NCBI GenBank assembly: GCA_965220185.1
Contig: OZ244807.1
Location: 1,550,001 to 1,614,000, forward strand
DNA from: Azotimanducus sp965220185
GTDB taxonomy: Bacteria > Pseudomonadota > Gammaproteobacteria > Pseudomonadales > Azotimanducaceae
DNA: 64,000 nucleotides
Reading direction: 5' to 3'
Part shown: positions 33,162 through 41,005 of the stretch, one piece after another
How the letters are laid out: each line of letters opens with the position of its first letter
How positions within the stretch are numbered: position 1 is the stretch's first letter
Translations under genes and position numbers: made by a program
Notes under the pieces: generated by a model
Databases searched by the model: none
The model's input: only the letters and a program-made list of their open reading frames with translations
What the model was told of the DNA's origin: nothing

Positions 33162-33491
33162 TTGACAGAGATTCCCGACAAGGAAGAGCTGCTTGATGGC
33201 GACTTGCAGGTTGAGGAACAAAAGCCCGCCACCAAGCAGCCGCCGCGCTACAAGGTCGTTCTGCTGAACGACGACTACACGCCGATGGAGTTCGTCGTGC
33301 ATGTGCTTGAGACCTTCTTCGGTTTTGGTCGCGAGAAAGCGACGCAGATCATGCTTGCGGTGCATACGCAAGGCAGCGCCGTCGTTGGCATGTTCACGCG
33401 CGATGTTGCCGAAACCAAGTCTGAGCAGATCAACAATTACGCGCAGTCGCATGATCATCCCTTGATGTCGCGCGTTGAAGCGGCGGATTAA
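33162..33491 (+). CDS. clpS: ATP-dependent Clp protease adaptor ClpS
   Basis: An adaptor that delivers N-degron substrates to ClpA. The core PPRYKVVLLNDDYTPMEFVV contains the N-degron-binding residues, and AVHTQGSAVVGMFTRDVAET forms the ClpA-binding face. The frame stays open upstream into hemF. TTG 33162 (LTEIPDKEELLDG) gives about 109 residues, the expected size, though no strong ribosome site is seen. clpA follows 81 bases downstream, as is usual. Confidence 0.92.
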   Translation: MTEIPDKEELLDGDLQVEEQKPATKQPPRYKVVLLNDDYTPMEFVVHVLETFFGFGREKATQIMLAVHTQGSAVVGMFTRDVAETKSEQINNYAQSHDHPLMSRVEAAD

Positions 33492-33572
33492 CCGCTGGCA
33501 TTGAAAGCAGGTAAGATAACCCCATGAATGAAACCGTCCGTCACGCAACGCATCAACGCCCGGAGTTGCGAC

Positions 33573-35888
33573 ATGCTGAGTAAATCGCTGCAACAGGCGC
33601 TCAATGAGATGTTCCACGAAGCGCGTATGCAGCGCCACGAATATGTCACAGTGGATCACCTGCTGCTCGCGCTTTTGGATGAGCAGCGTGCGCTTGATGT
33701 GCTTCGCGCGGTCGGCGCGGACCTGGACGTGTTGCGCAGCGACTTGACAGAGCACATCGAACAGAACACGCCGAAGCTCCCCGCGGGCGATGATTCGCGC
33801 GAAACGCAAGCGACGCTCGCTTTCCAGAGGGTCGTGCAGCGCGCGGTCTTCAATGTGCAGACCTCCGGGCGCAAGGAGGTCACTGGCGCCAACCTGCTCA
33901 TCGCCATTTTCAGCGAACAGCAGAGTCAGGCCGTGTACTTCCTGAAGAAGCAGGGCGTTGGGCGCATCGATTGCGTCAATTACGTGTCGCATGGCATCAC
34001 CAAGGTCGGTGGCGAAGACGGCGCCCAGGAAGAGACGGCGGGCGCGGCGTCCGCAGGTGCGCAGGCCGAAGGGGACTCGAGTGAGAACAAGTCTGCGCTC
34101 GAACGCTTTGCCACCAACCTGAACGAACTCGCGCAGTCCGGGAAGATCGACCCCTTGATTGGCCGCGAGCACGAGCTTGAGCGCGTCGTGCAAGTGCTCA
34201 GTCGCCGGCGCAAGAACAATCCTTTGCTCGTGGGCGAGTCAGGCGTGGGCAAGACGGCCATCGCCGAAGGCCTTGCTAAGCGCATTGTGGACGGCGAAGT
34301 GCCCGAAGTTGTCGCGGCGAGCACGGTGTACACGCTCGACCTTGGCAGCTTGATCGCCGGCACGCGCTACCGCGGCGATTTTGAGAAGCGCTTCAAGGCG
34401 GTGATCAACGAACTGTCCGGCGAAGATGATGTCATTCTTTTTATTGACGAGATTCACACCATCATCGGCGCAGGCTCGGCGTCTGGCACGGTCATGGATG
34501 CGTCAAACCTCTTGAAGCCAGCACTCGCCGCTGGCGACATCAAGTGCATGGGATCCACCACCTATCAGGAGTATCGCGGCATTTTCGACAAGGACCGTGC
34601 GCTCTCGCGGCGCTTTCAGAAGATCGATGTGGAAGAGCCGGACGTCGAGAGCACCTATCGAATCCTCAAGGGCCTCAAATCGCGCTACGAAGATCACTAT
34701 GCGCTGCGCTACACCGACAAGGCGCTGCGAAGCGCTTCTGAACTCTCGGCGCGCTACATCACCGACCGTTTCCTGCCCGACAAGGCCATTGATGTCATTG
34801 ACGAAGCGGGCGCGGCGCAACAGCTTGTGCCGCAGGCGCGGCGAAAGAAAACCATCGGTGCCGGCGAAGTCGAATCAGTCGTTGCCAAGATCGCCCGCAT
34901 CCCGTCGCATCAGGTGTCAACGTCTGATCGTGAGGCGCTGCGCGACCTTGAAGGCCAGCTCAAGATGGTGGTGTTTGGACAGGACGAAGCGATCAAGACC
35001 CTCGCATCGGCGATCAAGCTGTCGCGCGCTGGGTTGAAAGTGGATCAAACGCCAATCGGCAACTTTCTCTTCGCCGGGCCGACTGGTGTTGGCAAGACCG
35101 AGGTGTGCCGTCAACTCGCGCTCATCATGGGTGTTGAACTGCTGCGCTTCGACATGTCCGAGTACATGGAGCGCCACACGGCATCAAGGCTGATTGGCGC
35201 GCCTCCGGGCTATGTTGGCTACGACCAAGGCGGTCAATTGACTGATGCTGTCACCAAGCATCCGCATTCGGTGGTGTTGCTCGATGAGATCGAGAAGGCG
35301 CACCCGGAGGTGTTCAACCTGCTCCTGCAAGTGATGGATCACGGCACGCTCACCGACAACAACGGGCGCAAGGCCGATTTTCGTAATGTCGTGGTGATCA
35401 TGACGACCAATGCGGGTGCGCAGGCGATGAGCCGCAACTCGGTTGGATTTGTCGAACAGGATCACACCACCGACGGCGGCGAGGCGCTCAAAAAACTATT
35501 CACGCCGGAATTCCGCAATCGACTTGATGCCATCATTCAGTTCAACAAGCTGGTTCCCGAAGTCGTTCGCACGGTGGTGGACAAGTTCCTGACCGAGCTG
35601 CAAGCGCAGCTTGATGCCAAGAAGGTGCAGCTTGATGTTGACGATGCGTCGATAGACTGGCTTGTGCAGGAAGGCTACGACGACAAGATGGGTGCAAGGC
35701 CGATCCACCGGCTCATTCAAGACAAGATCAAGCGTCCGCTCGCAGAGGACATCCTCTTCGGTGATCTTGCGCAAAAGGGCGGCACCGCAAAGGTGCGCGT
35801 GGTCGATGGTGATCTTGCGGTGAGTGCGGAATCGGCGGCAGCGCCGCACTTGCCAAAAAAAGCGCGTGAAGTTGAAAAGGTTGGTTAG
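33573..35888 (+). CDS. clpA: ATP-dependent Clp protease ATP-binding subunit ClpA
   Basis: A 771-residue AAA+ unfoldase partner of ClpP. The N domain starts MLSKSLQQALNEMFHEARMQ. D1 has Walker A GESGVGKTA and Walker B DVILFIDEIH. D2 has Walker A GPTGVGKTE and sensor GARPIHRLIQ. ATG 33573 follows CGGAG at nine bases, better than the longer frame from 33528. The extra acidic stretch after NYVSHGITKVG is the normal ClpA linker region. Confidence 0.97.
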   Translation: MLSKSLQQALNEMFHEARMQRHEYVTVDHLLLALLDEQRALDVLRAVGADLDVLRSDLTEHIEQNTPKLPAGDDSRETQATLAFQRVVQRAVFNVQTSGRKEVTGANLLIAIFSEQQSQAVYFLKKQGVGRIDCVNYVSHGITKVGGEDGAQEETAGAASAGAQAEGDSSENKSALERFATNLNELAQSGKIDPLIGREHELERVVQVLSRRRKNNPLLVGESGVGKTAIAEGLAKRIVDGEVPEVVAASTVYTLDLGSLIAGTRYRGDFEKRFKAVINELSGEDDVILFIDEIHTIIGAGSASGTVMDASNLLKPALAAGDIKCMGSTTYQEYRGIFDKDRALSRRFQKIDVEEPDVESTYRILKGLKSRYEDHYALRYTDKALRSASELSARYITDRFLPDKAIDVIDEAGAAQQLVPQARRKKTIGAGEVESVVAKIARIPSHQVSTSDREALRDLEGQLKMVVFGQDEAIKTLASAIKLSRAGLKVDQTPIGNFLFAGPTGVGKTEVCRQLALIMGVELLRFDMSEYMERHTASRLIGAPPGYVGYDQGGQLTDAVTKHPHSVVLLDEIEKAHPEVFNLLLQVMDHGTLTDNNGRKADFRNVVVIMTTNAGAQAMSRNSVGFVEQDHTTDGGEALKKLFTPEFRNRLDAIIQFNKLVPEVVRTVVDKFLTELQAQLDAKKVQLDVDDASIDWLVQEGYDDKMGARPIHRLIQDKIKRPLAEDILFGDLAQKGGTAKVRVVDGDLAVSAESAAAPHLPKKAREVEKVG

Positions 35889-35945
35889 GAGCCTGCGCCG
35901 CAGGAATTTTCGCTTGCGCAACTTCCTACGGCATGTTCACACGCC

Positions 35946-36164
35946 CTAACGCTCGCGGTAAGTGATTCGGCCTTTGCTGAGGTCGTAAGGCGTCAGTTCA
36001 ACGCGCACCTTGTCGCCTTTGAGGATGCGAATGTAGTTTTTGCGCATCTTGCCGCTGATATGCGCGGTGACCACATGCCCGGCGTCAAGTTCCACTCGGA
36101 ACATGGTGTTGGGCAGCGTCTCGACGACGCGCCCCTCCATTTCAATTTGTTCTTCCCGCGGCAT
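35946..36164 (-). CDS. infA: Translation initiation factor IF-1
   Basis: A 72-residue S1/OB-fold protein (MPREEQIEMEGRVVETLPNT ... KVRVELTPYDLSKGRITYRE). Complete and canonical. It converges with clpA; clpA-infA linkage is standard in gammaproteobacteria. Confidence 0.98.
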   Translation of the reverse strand: MPREEQIEMEGRVVETLPNTMFRVELDAGHVVTAHISGKMRKNYIRILKGDKVRVELTPYDLSKGRITYRER

Positions 36165-36248
36165 GCCTTGTGTGCTCGGGCCTTATGTCCGTAAGAGAAT
36201 GTGCATTGTCCACTATTCTTGGAACGGCTTGCAATGGTGGGGCCGGCG

Positions 36249-37316
36249 TCAGAACATTTCCAACTGCCCGGCCACGCGAGGCTTGGAAAAGCGTGACACG
36301 TCAAGGCTGCTGCGCGCGGTTGCGAATCCGAGCCGCCGTTTCGCGACCGCAAAGCGCTTGCCGATGAGCTCGGCGACAGCGCCTTGCCCGCGCATGCGTT
36401 TGCCGAAGCGCGCATCATAGGCCTGTCCGCCGTGGCAGTCGCGAACGAGGGCGAGCACGTGCGTCGCGCGCTGCGGGATATGAGCTTCAAGCCATTCTGT
36501 GAACAGCGGCTCAACTTCATGCGGCAAGCGAATCAGCACATAGCCTGCGCGCGTTGCGCCTGCATCTCGCGCTGCTTGCAGGATGTCTTCCATTTCGTGA
36601 TCGTTCACGCGCGGGATGATCGGCGCTGCGAGCACGCCGGTGTCAATGCCAGCTTCGGTGAGGCGCCGAATGCACTCGATGCGCCTCGCGCCCGCAGGCG
36701 TGCGCGGTTCGAGGCCGCGTTTCAGGTTGTTGTCGAGCGTTGTGACGCTGACCATCACCGATACGAGCCGCCGACTCGCGAGCTTGGCGAGCAGGTCAAT
36801 GTCGCGCTCGATGAGCGTCCCCTTGGTGACGATGGTGCATGGATGATTGGTGTCGCTCAATACTTCGAGTAGTGAGCGCGTGATCTTGAGTTTGCGCTCA
36901 ACCGGCTGGTAGGGGTCGGTGTTGGTGCCAAGCGCGATGGGCTTTGGCACATAGTCGCGCTTGGCGAGCGTGCGCTTCAGCAATTCAGCGGCGTTCGGTT
37001 TGTAGAAGAGCTTGGTTTCAAAATCGAGGCCGGGAGAGAGATTCAGGTAGGCATGGCTTGGGCGCGCATAGCAGTAGATGCAGCCGTGCTCGCAGCCACG
37101 ATATGGGTTGATGGATCGATCAAAGCCAATGTCTGGCGAGGCATTGGTCGAGATGATGGAACGCGCCTTCTCTTCAAAGAGCTGGGTGTCGGTGTGGATG
37201 ACCGACTCAGCCTGGCTCAATTCCGGCTCGTCTGTCAGCACTTGGGATTCGAAGCGGCCTTCAATCGTCGAAAGCGCGCCTCGCCCCTTCGCCGGTTTGT
37301 CGAGCTTGCGACTCAT
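36249..37316 (-). CDS. PA0069-family radical SAM protein
   Basis: A 355-residue radical SAM enzyme. The cluster motif CEHGCIYCYARPSHAYLNLS binds [4Fe-4S] and S-adenosylmethionine. The N-terminus (KGRGALSTIEGRFES) and YEARIGD-like spacing place it with PA0069-type proteins, distantly related to spore photoproduct lyase. The reaction is unknown. ATG 37316 (MSRKLDKPAKGRG) matches relatives better than 37361. It is divergent from exbB. Confidence 0.85.
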   Translation of the reverse strand: MSRKLDKPAKGRGALSTIEGRFESQVLTDEPELSQAESVIHTDTQLFEEKARSIISTNASPDIGFDRSINPYRGCEHGCIYCYARPSHAYLNLSPGLDFETKLFYKPNAAELLKRTLAKRDYVPKPIALGTNTDPYQPVERKLKITRSLLEVLSDTNHPCTIVTKGTLIERDIDLLAKLASRRLVSVMVSVTTLDNNLKRGLEPRTPAGARRIECIRRLTEAGIDTGVLAAPIIPRVNDHEMEDILQAARDAGATRAGYVLIRLPHEVEPLFTEWLEAHIPQRATHVLALVRDCHGGQAYDARFGKRMRGQGAVAELIGKRFAVAKRRLGFATARSSLDVSRFSKPRVAGQLEMF

Positions 37317-37392
37317 GCGAGCGTTGCACTTCGCGGTTGAATGTAGGAGGCTATACTCCATCTATTCTACGCCACGCAAACAAGATGTGAAC

Positions 37393-37983
37393 GTGTTCGA
37401 AGCATTGACCTCAGGGGGCGTCTTGATGTGGCCTATCGGCCTCTGCTCGGTGGCGGCCCTTGGCATCGTCATCGAACGAGCTTGCAGCCTGTCGCGTTCG
37501 CGAGTGCTGCCAAAAGGTGTTGTGCTGGCCGCGCAGGATGCGCTTGGCGGCGATGCGCAGGTTGATCTCGGCAGGAGTGAACTGGCGCGGGTGCTCATTG
37601 AGGTGCTCGAAGCCGCCCCGCAGGGCGAAGATGCTATGCGTGAACGCATGGGTGAGGCGCTCGATGCGGCAACGCTTCGCCTTGAGCACTCATTGAATTG
37701 GCTGGCATCCATTGCAGCGGTTGCGCCGCTGCTCGGACTGCTTGGCACTGTTCTTGGCATGATCGATGTCTTTGCGGCGCTGATGCACAGCCAAGGCGCA
37801 GATCCTACACCGCTTGCTGGCGGCATATCGGAAGCGCTCATCACCACTGCGGCTGGTCTCTCTGTAGCCATACCGAGCCTGCTGTGTGTTGCGCACTTTG
37901 ATCGTCGCGTGTTGCGTCTGTCAGTGGAAATTGAATCAGCGGCCAGGGCTTTGGTCAGGCGGCGAGCGGCGGCGAGCGCATGA
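37393..37983 (+). CDS. exbB: ExbB/TolQ-family proton-channel protein
   Basis: A 196-residue protein with three membrane helices. The first is GGVLMWPIGLCSVAALGIVI; the conserved MotA/TolQ/ExbB core is IAAVAPLLGLLGTVLGMIDV ... GGISEALITTAAGLSVAIPS. It forms the pentameric channel around ExbD. GTG 37393 (MFEALTSGG) fits family starts; GTG 37387 is an alternative. Its end overlaps the next gene by four bases (ATGA). Confidence 0.92.
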   Translation: MFEALTSGGVLMWPIGLCSVAALGIVIERACSLSRSRVLPKGVVLAAQDALGGDAQVDLGRSELARVLIEVLEAAPQGEDAMRERMGEALDAATLRLEHSLNWLASIAAVAPLLGLLGTVLGMIDVFAALMHSQGADPTPLAGGISEALITTAAGLSVAIPSLLCVAHFDRRVLRLSVEIESAARALVRRRAAASA

Positions 37984-38396
37984 ATGCGCGCGCCCGACAG
38001 CGCCGTTCGCCTGTGCGAATCGAGCTCACCGCCTTGGTTGATGTCGTGCTGCTGCTACTCATATTCTTCATGGTCAGCGCCCGCTTTACGCCAGATATTG
38101 CTTTCGAGCTTGAATTGCCGAGCGCGGGTGCGGCGAGCGAGGTCGAATCCGACACTGCTGAAATCCGCATTGCGGTGGACGCTGATGACAGGTACTTCTT
38201 ACTTGGCGAAGTCGCGACCTTCGCGCAGCTCGCAGCGCGCCTCTCCGAGACCGAAGAAGATGTCGCTGTTGTGCTAGAAGCCGACAAGGCTGCCAGCCAT
38301 GGCGCTGTGGTGCGCATCCTTGATGCAGCCAAGGCAGCTGGACTTGATTCAGTGCGAATCGCGGCTCAGTTGCCTGCGCAGCCAAGCGATGCGTAG
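37980..38396 (+). CDS. exbD: ExbD/TolR-family protein
   Basis: A 138-residue partner of the preceding ExbB. One membrane helix (LVDVVLLLLIFFMVSARF) carries the proton-pathway Asp, followed by a short periplasmic domain. It starts at an ATGA overlap with exbB and its TAG is immediately followed by the kdsB ATG, so the three genes are probably co-translated. lpxK, normally between exbD and kdsB, is missing. Confidence 0.93.
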   Translation: MNARARQRRSPVRIELTALVDVVLLLLIFFMVSARFTPDIAFELELPSAGAASEVESDTAEIRIAVDADDRYFLLGEVATFAQLAARLSETEEDVAVVLEADKAASHGAVVRILDAAKAAGLDSVRIAAQLPAQPSDA

Positions 38397-39131
38397 ATGA
38401 CCAGCTTCACAGTTATCATTCCTGCTCGTTACGGCTCAACGCGCCTGCCAGCAAAGGCGCTCGCCGACATCGCGGGCGTGCCTATGGTGTGCCGCGTCGC
38501 CGAGGCCGCTAAGCGCGCACGCGCCGCTCGCGTGCTCGTGGCCTGTGACGATGCGCGCATTCTCGATGCTTGCCGAGCGCATGATGTCGAGGCAATGCTC
38601 ACATCTTCTGAGCACAAATCCGGGACTGATCGAGTCCTTGAAGCCGCAATCCGCCTTGGCCTTGCGGCGCGCGAAATTGTCATCAATGTTCAAGGCGATG
38701 AGCCGCGCATCCCGGGCGAAGCCATTTCGATGCTTGCTCGCTCGATGGACGAGCGCGCGCTTGAGCGCGCCACGTTGATGCAGCGCATTGACGATGATTG
38801 GCAGCTTCACAACCCGAATGTCGTCAAAGTCGTGGCGAGCCGAGAAGGGCAGGCGCTGTATTTCTCGCGCTCGCCCTTGCCCTATGCGCGCAATCCCTTG
38901 CCTCAAGGCTTCGCTTATTTCAGGCACATTGGCATGTACGGCTACCGCGTTGAAGCGCTGCAAGATTATGTGTCGCTACCGCCAAGCGACCTTGAAGAAG
39001 CCGAAGCGCTAGAGCAGCTGCGACTGCTTGAAAACGGGCGCAGCCTGCATGTTTTCGAGTCGCCAGTTGACGTGCCAGCGGGCGTTGACACGCCGGAGGA
39101 TCTAGAGGCGACCCGGTGCGCGTTTGGATAA
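38397..39131 (+). CDS. kdsB: 3-deoxy-manno-octulosonate cytidylyltransferase
   Basis: A 244-residue enzyme activating Kdo as CMP-Kdo for lipopolysaccharide core assembly. Motifs: PARYGSTRLPAKAL (nucleotide loop), VINVQGDEPRIPGEAI (metal-binding Asp) and YFSRSPLPYAR. It begins at the base after the exbD stop. Confidence 0.97.
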   Translation: MTSFTVIIPARYGSTRLPAKALADIAGVPMVCRVAEAAKRARAARVLVACDDARILDACRAHDVEAMLTSSEHKSGTDRVLEAAIRLGLAAREIVINVQGDEPRIPGEAISMLARSMDERALERATLMQRIDDDWQLHNPNVVKVVASREGQALYFSRSPLPYARNPLPQGFAYFRHIGMYGYRVEALQDYVSLPPSDLEEAEALEQLRLLENGRSLHVFESPVDVPAGVDTPEDLEATRCAFG

Positions 39132-39132
39132 T

Positions 39133-39903
39133 CTATTTGGGCGCCATGCGAATGGCGCCGTCCAAGCGGATGGTTTCGCCGTTCAAATACGGATTTTCGA
39201 TGATCTGCTGGCACATGAGGCCGAATTCCGGCGGCTCGCCAAGCCTGTGCGGAAATTGAACCGCGTCGATGAGCGGCTGCTTGACGCGATCAGGCGCGCC
39301 GAGCATCAGCGGCGTTTCAAAGATGCCGGGTGCGATGGTGCATACGCGCACACCGATGCGGCCAAGGTCTCGCGCAATTGGCAAGGTCATGCCGACAACG
39401 CCGCCTTTGCTCGCGCTGTACGCGGCCTGTCCGATTTGGCCGTCGAATGCGGCCACTGACGCCGTATTGATGATGACGCCGCGTTCCTGATCCTTGCCGA
39501 TCGGCTCGTTCTTGGCCATGGCTGCCGCGCATAGCCGCAGGCTGTTGAAGGTGCCGATCAGATTGATGCCGACGACGAACTCAAAGGTATTGAGTGGCAT
39601 AGGGCCGTCGCGGCCAACGGTGCGCGTCGCCGCGCCAAGCCCTGCGCAGTTGACATTGATATGCACGCCGCCAAAGGCTTCGATAGTACCGTCGACGGCT
39701 GCCTGCACGGCCGCCTCGTCGCGCACATCGGCGGCGAACGCGATCGCGCGGTCGCCGAGTTCCTTGGCAACTTGATTGGCAAGGTCGGCATTCAGGTCAA
39801 CGAGGGCGACGCGGCCGCCGGCGTCAAGAATGGTTTGCGCGGTGGCCTTGCCAAGTCCAGAGGCACCGCCGGTGATCAGCGCGACGCGATCAGTAATCTG
39901 CAT
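39133..39903 (-). CDS. SDR-family dehydrogenase, HSD10/3-hydroxyacyl-CoA dehydrogenase type II-like
   Basis: A 256-residue classical SDR. The cofactor loop is GGASGLG with Asp in ALVDLNADL favouring NAD. The NAG motif appears as NCAG; the active site is the Ser in NTASVAAF with YSASK. The end (VKQPLIDAVQFPHRLGEPPE) is typical of the HSD10 group, which oxidises short branched 3-hydroxyacyl-CoA and some steroids. It sits between kdsB and murB, where ptpA normally lies, and is on the opposite strand. Confidence 0.88.
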   Translation of the reverse strand: MQITDRVALITGGASGLGKATAQTILDAGGRVALVDLNADLANQVAKELGDRAIAFAADVRDEAAVQAAVDGTIEAFGGVHINVNCAGLGAATRTVGRDGPMPLNTFEFVVGINLIGTFNSLRLCAAAMAKNEPIGKDQERGVIINTASVAAFDGQIGQAAYSASKGGVVGMTLPIARDLGRIGVRVCTIAPGIFETPLMLGAPDRVKQPLIDAVQFPHRLGEPPEFGLMCQQIIENPYLNGETIRLDGAIRMAPK

Positions 39904-39945
39904 TATGCTGAGTCCTTATGAGAATAGTGAGAATAATCCGTCATA

Positions 39946-41004
39946 GTGTGCCAGCGAGTAGAAAAACTCAAGCGCTCGATGATCTTCAATGCACTCGGTC
40001 TCGAATCGAAGGCATTAGAAGTTATTGAAGTCGCGAACGAGAAGCAGCTCGGCGAAGCCATTGCTCGGGGACGGGAAAGCGGTCTCCGACTCGTGCCCTT
40101 CGGTGCCGGCACGAACCTCGTGCTTGGCGAACATCTCGACTGCATTGTGCTTGCGATGCGTGTGCGGGGCATTCGCCTTCAGAAAGATGGCAGTTCGTTC
40201 CTCTTGAGCGCCGCTGCTGGCGAAGACTGGCATGGCCTTGTGCGGTTCGCAGTGGCGCAAGGCGCGTTTGGGCTGGAGAACCTTGCGTTGATTCCGGGCA
40301 CCGTCGGTGCGGCGCCGGTTCAGAATATCGGTGCCTATGGCGTGGAGCTGTGCGATCTGTTTGAGTCGCTTGAGGCTGTTCACCGGGAGAGCGGAGAACG
40401 CAGAACCTTCACTCGCTCGGAGTGCGCGTTCGGCTACCGCACGAGCCTGTTCAAGCGCGGTGCCGAGAACCCGTGGATCATTTGGCGGGTGACGCTGAGG
40501 CTGCAATCGACGCCTGCGGCTCGCACCGCCTACAAGGATCTCGCACAAGAGCTTGAAGGTCTCGGCACTGCGGCAGAATGCGCGACCCCCGTTGATGTCA
40601 TGGAAGCGGTCGTGCGGGTGCGCCGCAGGAAATTGCCGGACGTGCGGCGAATCCGGAACGTCGGCAGCTTCTTCAAGAATCCAGTTGTCGCGCCCGAAGT
40701 GGTTGAGGCGCTTCGTAGGAAAATGCCTGATCTCGTCGCGTGGCCAGCGCGGGAGGCTTCACAGGCGAAGCTGTCTGCGGCGCAGCTGATTGATCGAGCC
40801 GAACTAAAGGATATGGCGTTGGCTGGTGCGCGCGTGTGGCGGCGTCAGCCATTGGTGTTGATCAATGAGCAGGCCAAGACCCGTAGCGAATTCCTGCGCC
40901 TTGCCACGCATGTGCAGTCCGAGGTGCTGAGGCGCTGGGGTATCAGTTTGGAGATTGAACCCGATTGTTATCCGTTTCTAGGGCATAGTGTGAACACGCT
41001 CTAG
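39946..41004 (+). CDS. murB: UDP-N-acetylenolpyruvoylglucosamine reductase
   Basis: A 352-residue FAD enzyme making UDP-MurNAc. FAD-binding: VPFGAGTNLVLGEHLD and PGTVGAAPVQNIGAYGVE. Active-site Ser in RNVGSFFKNPVV and Glu near the end (SLEIEPDCY). This is the type I MurB. The start GTG 39946 has no clear ribosome site; ATG 39979 would remove 11 residues. It converges on rne with a one-base gap. Confidence 0.95.
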   Translation: MCQRVEKLKRSMIFNALGLESKALEVIEVANEKQLGEAIARGRESGLRLVPFGAGTNLVLGEHLDCIVLAMRVRGIRLQKDGSSFLLSAAAGEDWHGLVRFAVAQGAFGLENLALIPGTVGAAPVQNIGAYGVELCDLFESLEAVHRESGERRTFTRSECAFGYRTSLFKRGAENPWIIWRVTLRLQSTPAARTAYKDLAQELEGLGTAAECATPVDVMEAVVRVRRRKLPDVRRIRNVGSFFKNPVVAPEVVEALRRKMPDLVAWPAREASQAKLSAAQLIDRAELKDMALAGARVWRRQPLVLINEQAKTRSEFLRLATHVQSEVLRRWGISLEIEPDCYPFLGHSVNTL

Positions 41005-41005
41005 A

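Noticed and set aside
33138..34193. 351-codon open frame antisense to clpS-clpA
   Set aside because: It lies entirely opposite two clearly conserved genes. Composition follows the GC-skewed third positions of those genes, and no family motif or ribosome site is seen.
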